A stretch of 64,000 nucleotides of DNA from Flavobacteria bacterium MS024-3C (GTDB taxonomy: Bacteria; Bacteroidota; Bacteroidia; Flavobacteriales; Flavobacteriaceae), in contig ABVW01000005.1 in the NCBI GenBank assembly GCA_000173115.1, positions 1 to 64,000 of the forward strand. The letters run 5' to 3'. Every line of letters begins with the position of its first letter. Within the stretch, counting starts at the first letter, position 1. The notes beneath the pieces were generated by a model that saw nothing but the letters and a program-made list of their open reading frames with translations, was not told the origin of the DNA and did no database searches. The translations under genes were made by a program, and so were the position numbers. Positions 52,906 to 62,476 of the stretch are shown piece by piece.

Positions 52906-54354
52906 CTAATCCTTTTTTAATTGGGCTATTTTAATTTGAAAAGCAGCGAATAATAAAGTCATGAATGGACTCAACCAATTGAATATAGCATAGACAAAAT
53001 AGTCTGCTACACCAACACCTAATACGCCAGAGTGATAAGCACCACAAGTATTCCAAGGGATAAGCACAGAGGTGACAGTTCCTGAATCTTCTAGGGTTCT
53101 ACTTAGGTTCTCAGGAGCCAATCCTTTGTCTTTATAAGCTTTGGAGAACATCTTTCCTGGAATAACAATGGCTAAGTACTGGTCAGAGGCGGTTACATTT
53201 AGCGCCAAACAACTCGCTACAGTACTGGCAAAAAGCCCAAAGGTTGTCTTGGCCATTCCCAAGAGTGTTTCGCTAATTTTTGAAAGTGCACCAATTCCAT
53301 CCATAATACCTCCAAAAACCATGGCGCACATGATTAACCATATAGTTCCTAACATTCCAGACATGCCTTTAGAGGTAAAAAGGTCGTTTAGGGCAACATT
53401 GTCAGTGGCAATTTCTGTGCTTACTGTAATGGCGTTTAAGATTCCTTTATAGCCGTTTTCAAAGTTGAGTTCTTTAGCTCCAGACAAACCAGCAATAATT
53501 TCGGGTTGGAAAATTAGGGCAAAAACACCTCCTAAAAGCGTTCCAATAAGTAAAGCCATTAGGGGTGGCGTTTTTTTAAGTATCATTAAAATCACGCCCA
53601 ATGGCACAAGAAACAACCAACCACTAATATTAAAGGTGGCGTCTATACTATTGAGAATGGACGCTGTGTCTGCTTCTCCTGAAGTATCCATTGTGAATCC
53701 TAATACAACAAAAACAATTAGTGTGACTATAAGTGTGGGAACTGTTGTGAGCAGCATATACCTAATATGGGTAAACAAATCACCTCCAGCCATAGCTGGC
53801 GCTAGATTTGTTGTATCACTTAGTGGCGACATTTTATCTCCAAAATAAGCCCCAGACAAGACCGCACCTGCTGTCATTCCCATAGGAATTCCAAGGGCAT
53901 TTCCAATACCGATAAGGGCAATACCCACAGTTGCAGATGTAGTCCACGAGCTACCTGTAGCAATGGAAATTATAGCACATATAATGACACAAGCAGCCAG
54001 AAATATGGTGGGGTTTAGAATTTGTAAACCATAGTAAATCATGGCCGGTATAATGCCACTCACTAGCCAAGTACCAGATAACGCACCCACCATCAGTAGG
54101 ATAAGTAGGGCCCCAGTAGTAGATTTTAAATTTTCCGCCACTTCTGCAAGCATTTTTTCATAAGATACTTTGTGGTAAAAGCCTACTACAGCTGCTATAG
54201 CACCACCGATCAGTAAAATAAATTGGTTGGAACCGCTTAGGGCGTCGTCTCCAAAGACAAAAACATTGTAGGCCAATAAAACCACTAATAATACCACAGG
54301 TATTAAGGAAGCTTTAAGAGAAATAGATTTTGGAGTAGACGCTTTTGACTTCAT
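52906..54354 (-). CDS. nhaC: Na+/H+ antiporter NhaC
   Basis: A 482-residue protein with about 11-12 membrane segments. Signatures include TGSSWTTSATVGIALIGIGNALGIPMGMTAGAVLSGAYFGDKMSPLSDTTNLAPAMAG and SDQYLAIVIPGKMF, both typical of NhaC. It should exchange sodium for protons across the cytoplasmic membrane, in keeping with a saline habitat. It lies 33 bases after the PLP enzyme gene on the same strand and may be co-transcribed with it. Confidence 0.93.
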   Translation of the reverse strand: MKSKASTPKSISLKASLIPVVLLVVLLAYNVFVFGDDALSGSNQFILLIGGAIAAVVGFYHKVSYEKMLAEVAENLKSTTGALLILLMVGALSGTWLVSGIIPAMIYYGLQILNPTIFLAACVIICAIISIATGSSWTTSATVGIALIGIGNALGIPMGMTAGAVLSGAYFGDKMSPLSDTTNLAPAMAGGDLFTHIRYMLLTTVPTLIVTLIVFVVLGFTMDTSGEADTASILNSIDATFNISGWLFLVPLGVILMILKKTPPLMALLIGTLLGGVFALIFQPEIIAGLSGAKELNFENGYKGILNAITVSTEIATDNVALNDLFTSKGMSGMLGTIWLIMCAMVFGGIMDGIGALSKISETLLGMAKTTFGLFASTVASCLALNVTASDQYLAIVIPGKMFSKAYKDKGLAPENLSRTLEDSGTVTSVLIPWNTCGAYHSGVLGVGVADYFVYAIFNWLSPFMTLLFAAFQIKIAQLKKD

Positions 54355-54387
54355 AGTAGTTTTTTAGTAAAGCGTAATATTACAATT

Positions 54388-55602
54388 TTAAGCGCCTTTA
54401 TGCAAGGCCACTTTTTCTATACAATCCAAGATAAGTGCCAGCGTTTCCTCTGGCAGATGGTCTAGGCCAATCGAAAAACGAATTAAACCTTCCCCAAGAC
54501 CCATTTGTTTTTGTTCCTCTGGAGAAATCTCAGAGGAGGTAGAGCTTCCTGAGGCAGAAAATAGGGTTTTGTAAAACCCTAAACTTACGGCCAAATATCC
54601 TACGCCTGCGTCTTGCATGGCTTCCATTAGAGCGTTTGCTTTTTCTAGACTACCTGCATCTAAGGTCATTAATCCACCATAACCAAAACCTGCTTCTAAT
54701 TGTTTCTCAAGCGTTTGCTTTCCTTTGTGATCCTCAAGTCCTGGATACATGACTTTATATCCTGCCTGTTGAAGTCCTCGAGCAATACACCAAGCATTTT
54801 CTGAATGTTTGGTCATTCTAATAGGCAGTGTTTTTAAATTTTTATGAATAGAGGCGGCCCTTTGGCTGTCTAAGGTACTTCCAAAGAGCATGGCTGCTCC
54901 CTGATTTACATCCCTTAGTGAGTGACAAAAATCTTCTGTAGCACAAACAACGCCTGCGACTGCATCTGAGGTGCCATTAATAAATTTTGTAAGACTGTGT
55001 ATGACAATATGTGCCCCGTGTTTAATGGGCGCAATCATTAAGGGAGTAAAGGTATTGTCTACCACAAGAGTGAGTTGGTGTTTTTTTGCAATTGCAGCCA
55101 GCGCTTCTATATCACTAATTTCTAAAAGCGGATTACTTATTGCCTCACAGTACAACACTTTTGTTTTAGGTGTAATGGCAGCTGTTACAGCTTGGAGGTC
55201 AGTAGTGTCCACAAAACTGGTTTTAACGCCGTATTTAGGCATGAAGTTTTTTAATAGGGCATAGGTGCCTCCGTATATGGTTCTGCTACTTACAATATGG
55301 TCTTCTGCGGTACACAACTGAAATAGTACGGCAGTAATTGCGCCCATACCACTGCCAAATACATGGGCAGCTTCACTTCCTTCCATTGCAGCTAGGCTGT
55401 TAGCTAGCATGTGGTTGGTTGGTGTACTGTGTCTGCTGTATAAAAAACAACCTTCTTTGGTGCCTTCAAAAGTATCCGACATATCCTTTGCAGTATTAAA
55501 TGCATAGGTACTACTGTCTGAAATAGATGGATTTACACCACTATGGGCACCAATATTAAGTTGAGATAAAATAGATGCTGCACCAGATTTTGAAGTTTTC
55601 AT
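54388..55602 (-). CDS. Cys/Met metabolism PLP enzyme (methionine gamma-lyase / cystathionine lyase-like)
   Basis: A 404-residue trans-sulfuration family enzyme: FGSGMGAITAVLFQL, TIYGGTYALLKNFMP, YCEAISNPLLEISD, VVDNTFTPL and VIHSLTKFINGTSD, where the last carries the PLP Lys. Methionine gamma-lyase of Pseudomonas has Cys at the position that reads Gly in YGGTYAL, so true methionine gamma-lyase activity is unsure. The divergent Lrp/AsnC gene suggests control by an amino acid. It differs clearly from the related enzyme at 34946-36097. Confidence 0.88.
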   Translation of the reverse strand: MKTSKSGAASILSQLNIGAHSGVNPSISDSSTYAFNTAKDMSDTFEGTKEGCFLYSRHSTPTNHMLANSLAAMEGSEAAHVFGSGMGAITAVLFQLCTAEDHIVSSRTIYGGTYALLKNFMPKYGVKTSFVDTTDLQAVTAAITPKTKVLYCEAISNPLLEISDIEALAAIAKKHQLTLVVDNTFTPLMIAPIKHGAHIVIHSLTKFINGTSDAVAGVVCATEDFCHSLRDVNQGAAMLFGSTLDSQRAASIHKNLKTLPIRMTKHSENAWCIARGLQQAGYKVMYPGLEDHKGKQTLEKQLEAGFGYGGLMTLDAGSLEKANALMEAMQDAGVGYLAVSLGFYKTLFSASGSSTSSEISPEEQKQMGLGEGLIRFSIGLDHLPEETLALILDCIEKVALHKGA

Positions 55603-55664
55603 AAGATTAATTTCAGTAAATCTATTGCTTCAATTGAATATTTACAATTAAAAATATATTTTAC

Positions 55665-55752
55665 AGATAATTTATCTAAATATTATAAATTTATAGGAAA
55701 ATAAATCTTTTCAAACACCTAAATGATTATTTTGCTTTTAAAATTATCTAAA
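55665..55752. promoter_or_regulatory. Palindrome and repeated half-site in the lrp / PLP enzyme intergenic region
   Basis: AGATAA-T-TTATCT (55665-55677) is a perfect 13-bp palindrome. The half-site with flank TTATCTAAA (55672-55680) is repeated exactly at 55744-55752, directly before the lrp ATG. This is a plausible operator for the divergently encoded regulator. Confidence 0.45.
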
Positions 55753-55753
55753 A

Positions 55754-56209
55754 ATGATGGACCAGATTGACAAAAGTCTTTTAAAACTACTCCAAGAAGA
55801 CAGTAAAAAACCCAATAAGTATTACGCCAACCAACTTGGACTCTCTAATACGGCTATCTATGAACGCATAAAAAAATTAGAGCGTTCAGGGATTATATCT
55901 AGGTATGCTGCCGTTTTGGATAAATCAAAAGTAAACAAGAATTTCGTGGCATTTTGCCATGTTAAATTACAGCAACACTCTAAAGATATGGTGCTTCAAT
56001 TTGAAAGAGAGATTGCCCGTTTAGAGGCTGTGGTAAGCTGTTTTCATATCGCTGGTGAATACGACTATTTATTGAAAATTCATTTAGAGGATATGGCTGC
56101 TTACAGGGATTTTATGGTGCGTAAACTCACGACTATTTCAGCCATTGGAAGTACCCAAAGTGCCTTTGTGATTAGTGAAATAAAAGATACTGCACATATA
56201 CCTTTGTAA
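55754..56209 (+). CDS. Lrp/AsnC family transcriptional regulator
   Basis: A 151-residue regulator. The N-terminal winged helix covers LLKLLQEDSKKPNKYYANQLGLSNTAIYERIKKLERSGII (about residues 8-48), and the ligand-binding RAM domain follows (FVAFCHVKLQQHS, VVSCFHIAGEYDYLLKIHLEDMAAYRDFM). These proteins form multimers and respond to amino acids. Divergent orientation suggests that it controls the PLP enzyme gene, and perhaps nhaC, as well as itself. Tandem ATG codons occur at 55754 and 55757. Confidence 0.94.
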   Translation: MMDQIDKSLLKLLQEDSKKPNKYYANQLGLSNTAIYERIKKLERSGIISRYAAVLDKSKVNKNFVAFCHVKLQQHSKDMVLQFEREIARLEAVVSCFHIAGEYDYLLKIHLEDMAAYRDFMVRKLTTISAIGSTQSAFVISEIKDTAHIPL

Positions 56210-56233
56210 GCTAAAACTTATGTGGTAATTTTG
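56204..56233 (+). promoter_or_regulatory. Promoter of lpdA, overlapping the end of lrp
   Basis: TTG at 56204-56206, 19 bases, then TAATTTTG at 56226-56233, 25 bases before the lpdA ATG. The -33 element lies in the last codons of lrp. Confidence 0.65.
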
Positions 56234-56258
56234 TTATAGTTTACTTAAAATAAAAAAT

Positions 56259-57665
56259 ATGGATGCTTTTGATGTAGCCGTGATAGGTTCAGGACCTGGA
56301 GGTTATGTAGCAGCAATTCGCTGTGCACAATTAGGCCTTAAAACGGCTTTGATAGAAAAATATAATACCTTAGGAGGAACCTGTTTAAACGTAGGATGTA
56401 TTCCTTCTAAAGCTTTGTTAGATTCTTCCCACCATTATGAAGACGCTACAAAACATTTTGAAACACATGGGATTGAAATTCCAGGAGAAATTATCGCTAA
56501 TCTCTCTAAAATGCTTGCTAGAAAAGACAGTGTTGTAGCTCAAACTACCAAAGGTATTGAGTATCTAATGGATAAAAATAAAATCACTGTACTTCACGGT
56601 TTTGGTAGTTTTAAAGATGCACATACTATTTCTGTAAAAGACAGTGAGGGTAAAACTACCAGCATTTCTGCAAAGAATACTATTATTGCTACTGGATCAA
56701 AACCCAGTCAATTGCCTTTTATTACCCAAGACAAAGAACGTATAATTACTTCTACAGAGGCCCTTTCTCTCCCAGAAATCCCAAAGCACTTAGTGGTCAT
56801 AGGTGGAGGTGTTATTGGTCTTGAATTGGGACAGGTATACAAGAGATTGGGCGCAGAAGTTACTGTGGTAGAATATGCAGAACGTATTATTCCTTCCATG
56901 GATGAGGCACTTTCTAAGGAGCTCGCCAAGGTGATGAAAAAGCAGAAAGTGAAATTTCTTTTGTCACACGGAGTGAAAGAAGTCACTAGAAAGGGAGACA
57001 TAGTAACGGTTAAAGCCAATGATAAAAAAGGCGCAGAAGTAGTTTTAGAGGCAGATTATTGTTTGGTTGCTGTTGGGAGAAGTCCTTACACCGCAGGCCT
57101 AAATGCAGCAGCAGCAGGCGTAAGTCTTGATGAAAGGGGCAGGGTAGTTACAAACAGTCATTTACAAACAGCCACACCACATATATATGCAATTGGCGAT
57201 GTAGTAGCTGGTGCTATGCTGGCGCATAAAGCAGAAGAAGAGGGTACCATGGTCGCTGAGATTATAGCTGGCCAAAAACCTCATATTGATTATAATTTAA
57301 TCCCTGGAGTTGTATATACCTGGCCAGAAGTTGCTGCAGTTGGAAAAACAGAAGCACAGTTAAAGGAAAGTAACACGCCTTATAAAGTGGGTCAATTTCC
57401 AATGAGAGCCCTTGGAAGATCTAGGGCAAGTATGGACCTAGATGGTTTTGTAAAGATTTTAGCACACAAAAAAACCGATGAGGTTTTAGGGGTGCATATG
57501 ATTGGCGCTAGATGTGCAGATTTAATTGCAGAGGCTGTAGTAGCCATGGAATTCAGAGCATCTGCTGAAGATATTTCAAGAATGTCTCACGCGCACCCCA
57601 CCTTTGCAGAAGCCATAAAAGAAGCTGCTTTAGCGGCAACGGAAGACAGGGCTTTGCATATTTAA
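56259..57665 (+). CDS. lpdA: Dihydrolipoyl dehydrogenase
   Basis: A 468-residue flavoprotein, the E3 component of 2-oxoacid dehydrogenase complexes. FAD-binding GSGPGGYVAAIRCAQLG at about 11-27, redox-active disulfide GGTCLNVGCIPSK at about 39-51, NAD-binding VIGGGVIGLELGQVYKRLGAEVTVVE, second FAD motif YAIGDV, and catalytic His-Glu in SHAHPTFAEA are all present. It has its own promoter and a strong terminator, so it is probably a single-gene unit. Confidence 0.96.
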   Translation: MDAFDVAVIGSGPGGYVAAIRCAQLGLKTALIEKYNTLGGTCLNVGCIPSKALLDSSHHYEDATKHFETHGIEIPGEIIANLSKMLARKDSVVAQTTKGIEYLMDKNKITVLHGFGSFKDAHTISVKDSEGKTTSISAKNTIIATGSKPSQLPFITQDKERIITSTEALSLPEIPKHLVVIGGGVIGLELGQVYKRLGAEVTVVEYAERIIPSMDEALSKELAKVMKKQKVKFLLSHGVKEVTRKGDIVTVKANDKKGAEVVLEADYCLVAVGRSPYTAGLNAAAAGVSLDERGRVVTNSHLQTATPHIYAIGDVVAGAMLAHKAEEEGTMVAEIIAGQKPHIDYNLIPGVVYTWPEVAAVGKTEAQLKESNTPYKVGQFPMRALGRSRASMDLDGFVKILAHKKTDEVLGVHMIGARCADLIAEAVVAMEFRASAEDISRMSHAHPTFAEAIKEAALAATEDRALHI

Positions 57666-57684
57666 TAAATCTTTTACTGTATAA

Positions 57685-57711
57685 GAAAAGCCCGCTATTA
57701 GCGGGCTTTTC
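57685..57711. terminator. Bidirectional terminator between lpdA and the CDGSH gene
   Basis: GAAAAGCCCGCT (57685-57696) and AGCGGGCTTTTC (57700-57711) form a 12-bp stem with a 3-base loop, suited to both convergent genes. Confidence 0.85.
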
Positions 57712-57738
57712 TATTATAATAACTTTTATGTTCCTACA

Positions 57739-57969
57739 TTATCCTTTATGACTACCGTCACAATAAGGTGGGTTTGATGTTTTTTTACAGCTGCATAAAT
57801 AGGCTGTTTTTTCTTCAGAAACACTGAATTTTAAGGATGGTGTAGCATTGTTTTTTCTGTGAGAACCGTCACAAAAAGGTTCATTTTCTGTATGCCCACA
57901 GGTACACCAGCTGTAGTTTTTATCTTTTTCTAAGGCCACAGGAATAGGCCCTGAATTAACATCACTCAT
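57739..57969 (-). CDS. CDGSH iron-sulfur domain protein with two motifs
   Basis: A 76-residue protein with two CDGSH-type clusters: CTCGHTENEPFCDGSH at about 22-37 and CSCKKTSNPPYCDGSH at about 58-73. Each provides the three Cys and one His that bind a [2Fe-2S] cluster. Such proteins are redox-active and may serve electron transfer or cluster supply; the tandem form in a single short chain would bind two clusters. Its start overlaps the preceding membrane protein gene by 8 bases. Confidence 0.93.
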   Translation of the reverse strand: MSDVNSGPIPVALEKDKNYSWCTCGHTENEPFCDGSHRKNNATPSLKFSVSEEKTAYLCSCKKTSNPPYCDGSHKG

Positions 57970-59059
57970 AATTTTTATTTTTTTTAAATATACGAGAAAT
58001 ATAATCTTTTACAAATCCCTTTTTGTATTCATATAAAAATGACAGACTGACACAGCATAGCACAAAAAGCAATCCCCCGGCAAAAGCTTCGGGTACATTG
58101 AGCGATTTTTTAAAAAACTTATACAGGCCAAAACCGTGAAAGCTTCCGTATAAGATTACTGCGTGAATGACATAGATACTCAAGGTGTTTTGACCAATGG
58201 CTAAAAGTGTTTTGTATTGAAGGAATTGCCTCCCCAGCATGAACACACCAAGAACCCAAAACACATCTCCGAGTCTAATAAATAGGTAATTGTTGTAAGC
58301 AACAGCGCTGAATACCTTCCACCCAAATTGATCGCCTAGAAATATAAAAAATCTGGAAGAGTCATATTTTAACCAAGTACCCAAAATAAATAAGCCAATT
58401 ATAGCGATGGGATAAAACATTTTTTTATGACTTAGTTTAACCAAAATCACAGCCATAAAGGCGCCGTAAAAGCTGTAGCCCACCCAAGGAATAAAGGTGA
58501 ATAAAGCACCATTTTCACGGGTAAAATAATGGCTTAAAGCTACTGGCCAATTGGACCAATCCAATCCTTTAAACCAAGGTTCAAAACTAAAAATAAGCGT
58601 AGCCAATGCAAATACAACTATACTGAACCCCTTAATGGACCAATGGCCTATTAATTTATACGCAAAAATTAAAATGAGAATGGCCAAACCAATGCAATGC
58701 AATACATCTACATAAAAGAAACTAGGATAAATATGCCCGTTTAGCAGCCCCTGTAAATTAAGTCTCAATAAATACCCCAAAACAATCAGTTGCACCCCTC
58801 TTTTTAAGCCCTTTTTAATTCTTTTATTGACATAGGTAGTGTGGGTGTTTTTTAATAAAAGATAAGTGAAAATTAGCCCCGATGCCGTAAAAAAAACCGG
58901 TGCAGTAATGCCCCTAAAATAGGTCCAAATTTGAAACCAGTTCTGATCTTGATCTCTGAATTGTGGGGCGAGTAATCCATCTATAAAATGTCCTTGCAAC
59001 ATCATGAGAATGGCCCAAGCTCTAATGGCATCTATAAAATGTAATCGCTTTTGCTCCAT
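57962..59059 (-). CDS. DUF1624 / heparan-alpha-glucosaminide acetyltransferase-like membrane protein
   Basis: A 365-residue protein with about ten membrane segments. It starts MEQKRLHFIDAIRAWAILMMLQGHFIDGLL, where IDAIRAWAILMMLQGHF resembles the conserved first helix and catalytic-His region of DUF1624 and acyltransferase-3-like proteins. The family moves acetyl groups across membranes onto sugars in the animal homologue; bacterial activity is unproven. An in-frame ATG at 59074 would add five residues. A -7-like box TACTTTTG lies at 59104-59097. The downstream overlap with the CDGSH gene indicates co-expression. Confidence 0.8.
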   Translation of the reverse strand: MEQKRLHFIDAIRAWAILMMLQGHFIDGLLAPQFRDQDQNWFQIWTYFRGITAPVFFTASGLIFTYLLLKNTHTTYVNKRIKKGLKRGVQLIVLGYLLRLNLQGLLNGHIYPSFFYVDVLHCIGLAILILIFAYKLIGHWSIKGFSIVVFALATLIFSFEPWFKGLDWSNWPVALSHYFTRENGALFTFIPWVGYSFYGAFMAVILVKLSHKKMFYPIAIIGLFILGTWLKYDSSRFFIFLGDQFGWKVFSAVAYNNYLFIRLGDVFWVLGVFMLGRQFLQYKTLLAIGQNTLSIYVIHAVILYGSFHGFGLYKFFKKSLNVPEAFAGGLLFVLCCVSLSFLYEYKKGFVKDYISRIFKKNKNYE

Positions 59060-59141
59060 AAGGGCTAACTCCAAAATTAAGGGTATCTTTACGTTTCAAA
59101 AGTAGCAAATAAAAACACGTCAAACCCAATAATTAGTTCTC

Positions 59142-60470
59142 GTGATTACCGCTTTTAAAAACCATCTAAACACCCAATTTAAGGAACTTACAACAAGTCC
59201 ATTTTTGCTGGCTTGCAGTGGTGGGGTAGATTCAGTAGTACTGGCCCATTTGTGTTCGCAGTGTGGTTTGACTTTTGCTTTGGCCCATTGTAATTTTAAT
59301 TTACGTGGGGCCGCTTCCACGGCCGATGCCCAATTTGTAGCCAATTTGGCGCTTGAATTAGGTGTGCCGGTCTTCCAAACAAGTTTTGACACCAATGCTT
59401 ATATAAAAAAACATAAGGTTTCAATTCAAATGGGTGCTAGAACACTTCGCTACAATTGGTTTGACAAGCTCATTAAGACACATAATTACCAGTATTTACT
59501 CACAGCACATCAGCGTGAGGACGCACTGGAAACCATGATTATTAATCTTTCTAGGGGGACAGGTATAGAGGGATTGTTGGGTATTCCTGAGAAAAGAGAT
59601 TACATCAGAAGACCCCTAATTTGTTTTGCTAAAGCTGCCCTATTGGCATTTGCCAATGAGAATCATATACAATGGCGCGAGGACAGCTCTAATGACAGTA
59701 CCGATTATCTCAGAAATAAAATTAGACACGAAGTATTGCCTCTAATGGCTGATTTGCATCCTACTGCTTTGGAAAATATGATCCAAACACAGTCGCATTT
59801 GAAAGAGCGCTCACAACTGGCTTCCTTGTATTTAGAGCAGCTTAAAAAAGAGTTTTTTATTACCATTGGCATTGAAGTTCATATCACTATTGATCAATTG
59901 TGTGCAACGCCACATGTTTTAGCTGTTATGTATGGATTATTCTCTCCCTATGGCTTTAATGACGCCAATGCAGTACTTGATCTGTGTCAGCGTGAAAATG
60001 GAAAAAAATTATTGTCTTCTAGTCATTTGTTGTTAAAAGATAGAAGTAAACTTATTTTAACACCCCTTTTAACGCCCAGTGAAGCGTCGTGTATAGCAGA
60101 AGAATCAGTGTCTATTTATCCAGGTGAATTAGGTATTAAAAACCCCATTCAATTGAGTATTTCACAAACCAAAGAAGTTTCATCTAAAGCCCATCATGAA
60201 TTTATTTTAGTAGATGAAGACACCATCACTTACCCATTAAAACTAAGACATCCGAGAGAAGGAGATTTATTCTACCCCAATGGAATGAAAGGGAAAAAGA
60301 AGGTGTCAAAGTTTTTAAGAGATGAAAAAATAAATGTAATTTCAAAGGCTTCTATTTGGTTGTTAACAGACGCAAAAGATCAAATTATTTGGGTCGTTGG
60401 GTATAGAGCAGATAGACGGTTTGCCTCAAAATTAAATACAGATAAATCATTATGTTTCAGGATTTTATAA
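59142..60470 (+). CDS. tilS: tRNA(Ile)-lysidine synthetase
   Basis: A 442-residue enzyme that changes C34 of tRNA-Ile(CAT) to lysidine. The ATP pyrophosphatase motif SGGVDS is at 26-31, followed by AHCNFNLRG, LTAHQREDALETMIINLSRGTGIEGLLG and RRPLICFAKAALLAFA. The C-terminal TilS domain has LRHPREGDLFYPNGMKGKKKVSKFLRDEKI. The start is GTG at 59142; no ATG is placed suitably. Its 3' end overlaps the next gene by 19 bases. Confidence 0.95.
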   Translation: MITAFKNHLNTQFKELTTSPFLLACSGGVDSVVLAHLCSQCGLTFALAHCNFNLRGAASTADAQFVANLALELGVPVFQTSFDTNAYIKKHKVSIQMGARTLRYNWFDKLIKTHNYQYLLTAHQREDALETMIINLSRGTGIEGLLGIPEKRDYIRRPLICFAKAALLAFANENHIQWREDSSNDSTDYLRNKIRHEVLPLMADLHPTALENMIQTQSHLKERSQLASLYLEQLKKEFFITIGIEVHITIDQLCATPHVLAVMYGLFSPYGFNDANAVLDLCQRENGKKLLSSSHLLLKDRSKLILTPLLTPSEASCIAEESVSIYPGELGIKNPIQLSISQTKEVSSKAHHEFILVDEDTITYPLKLRHPREGDLFYPNGMKGKKKVSKFLRDEKINVISKASIWLLTDAKDQIIWVVGYRADRRFASKLNTDKSLCFRIL

Positions 60471-62443
60471 AAAAAATAATTCTTTGCGCTTTTTTATTCA
60501 TCAGCTCCCAAGAGATCGTATTTGGTCAAGATTTTTCTTTTCCAATGTCTGCTTCTGAAGACCCTGTACAGTGGACACCATCAATAGTTAAAGAAAATGA
60601 CAGTATTTACGTCATTTCATTAATTGGAACTATTGAAAAAGATTGGCATTTGTATTCTCAGTATTCTCCTGAGGGTGGTTCTCAACCAGCGATTTTTAAG
60701 TATGAAAATCAGAATGATTCCTTTTTGTTATTAGGGACTACCGAAGAAAGCCAGACATATGGCGAATATTCTGATGTTTTTAATGTAACAGAACTTTTTT
60801 TTAAAGACAGTGTGATCTTTAAGCAACGTTTAGAAATTAAGGACAGAGGGCTTTCAGAAATTTCATTTTCGATAGATTATCAAGTCTGTAAAGAAGTTTG
60901 TATTCCAAACATGGTTCGCTTTACAGTTGCTTTGGAAACCGGTAAAGAGGTAAGCTCACAAGCAGCTGTCATAAATAATGGCGACCGCGAAAAAACAACT
61001 GCTTTGCTCTTAGACCTTAAATCCAAAGATCGATTGGGTTCATTAGTACCAAAAGAAACAGCGGGTGGTGTGAATGGTTGGTGGAAGATATTTTTATTGG
61101 GCATGCTCGGCGGGTTTATTGCACTGCTTACGCCATGTGTTTTTCCCATGATTCCATTGACAGTATCTTTTTTTACTAAAAGTTCCGATGACAAGAAAAA
61201 AGGAATTACAAATGCACTTTGGTATGGATTTTTTATAGTGCTTATCTATGTTTTACTATCACTTCCTTTTCATTTGTTTAATTCTCTAGATGCTCAGATT
61301 CTAAACACTATAGCTACAAATATTTGGCTAAATCTCTTGTTCTTTGTTATATTTATATTCTTTGCTGGCTCATTTTTTGGTTTTTACGAATTGAATCTAC
61401 CTGCCTCATGGAGCAATAAAATAGATGCCTCTGCCTCAAGAATTGGTGGTGTGGTTGGGGTCTTTTTTATGGCGCTTACCTTAGCTCTGGTCTCTTTTTC
61501 ATGTACAGGTCCTATTTTAGGGGGTCTCCTTGGTAGTACTACCTTAGCGGGTGGAGATGTTGCAACTAATTTAACAGTGGGCATGTTTGGTTTTGGACTG
61601 GCATTGGCTTTGCCTTTTGCCTTGTTTGCTTTGTTTCCAGGTCTATTGAGCGGCTTACCAAAATCTGGTGGCTGGATGATTACCGTAAAAGTGTTCTTAG
61701 GATTTTTAGAATTGGGCTTGGCATTTAAGTTTCTGTCCAATGCAGATTTGGTGGGACATTGGGGTATCCTAAAGCGTGAAATCTTCTTAGGAATTTGGCT
61801 GTTGCTATCTATAGGCTTGGCAGCGTATTTATTAGGGGTATTCGACAAGATGAAAAAGCCCATTCATTGGTCTAGATTTCCTTGGATTGCAGGATGTATC
61901 GTATTTGGGTCTTTCTTATTACTAGGGATTTTTAAAAAGCAAAACCTTGCTTGGTTAAGCGGTTTTCCTCCCCCAAGTTTTTACAGTGTTTACGCACAAG
62001 AGTCTGACTGTCCTCTAGGACTAAATTGCTACAAAGATTTTGAGACAGGGTGGCGCGTAGCTCAAGAAGAAAATAAACCCATTCTATTAGATTTCACAGG
62101 ATGGGCTTGTGTAAATTGTAGGAGAATGGAAGAAAACGTTTGGAGTGATCCGTCGGTTTTTACCTTGATTAATGAAGAATTTGTGTTAATCTCTCTATAT
62201 GTAGATGACCGTAAGGAACTCCCTCACTCAGATCAATTTGTTTTCACCTATCCAAGCGGCAGGCAAAAGCCTATTGAAACGATTGGTCAGAAATGGGGTA
62301 CCTTTCAAACGGTTAATTTTAATGCAGCTTCACAGCCTTATTATGTACTTTTATCACCATCATTGGAAGTATTGGCTCCAGCCATTCAATACACAGATAT
62401 ACCCACCTATAAAAAATGGCTTTTAGGAGCCCTAAACAGATAA
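60452..62443 (+). CDS. DsbD-like thiol:disulfide interchange protein
   Basis: A 663-residue protein with signal peptide, an N-terminal DsbD-alpha/DUF255-type beta domain (about 25-180), about eight membrane segments (about 205-505), and a C-terminal thioredoxin domain. Redox cysteines are visible at the right places: TPCVFPMIPLTVSFFTK near residue 227, FSCTGPILGG near 350, and GWACVNCRRMEENVW near 550. It should pass electrons from cytoplasmic thioredoxin to periplasmic thiols, for example in cytochrome c maturation. It overlaps tilS by 19 bases. Confidence 0.93.
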   Translation: MFQDFIKKIILCAFLFISSQEIVFGQDFSFPMSASEDPVQWTPSIVKENDSIYVISLIGTIEKDWHLYSQYSPEGGSQPAIFKYENQNDSFLLLGTTEESQTYGEYSDVFNVTELFFKDSVIFKQRLEIKDRGLSEISFSIDYQVCKEVCIPNMVRFTVALETGKEVSSQAAVINNGDREKTTALLLDLKSKDRLGSLVPKETAGGVNGWWKIFLLGMLGGFIALLTPCVFPMIPLTVSFFTKSSDDKKKGITNALWYGFFIVLIYVLLSLPFHLFNSLDAQILNTIATNIWLNLLFFVIFIFFAGSFFGFYELNLPASWSNKIDASASRIGGVVGVFFMALTLALVSFSCTGPILGGLLGSTTLAGGDVATNLTVGMFGFGLALALPFALFALFPGLLSGLPKSGGWMITVKVFLGFLELGLAFKFLSNADLVGHWGILKREIFLGIWLLLSIGLAAYLLGVFDKMKKPIHWSRFPWIAGCIVFGSFLLLGIFKKQNLAWLSGFPPPSFYSVYAQESDCPLGLNCYKDFETGWRVAQEENKPILLDFTGWACVNCRRMEENVWSDPSVFTLINEEFVLISLYVDDRKELPHSDQFVFTYPSGRQKPIETIGQKWGTFQTVNFNAASQPYYVLLSPSLEVLAPAIQYTDIPTYKKWLLGALNR

Positions 62444-62476
62444 TTCCATAACAGATTTTGATTAGATAGTATCATT

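Noticed and set aside
61384-61863. A 159-codon open frame antisense to the DsbD-like gene
   Set aside because: It is the complement of membrane-segment codons; Lys/Pro/Asn-rich composition and no start signal.
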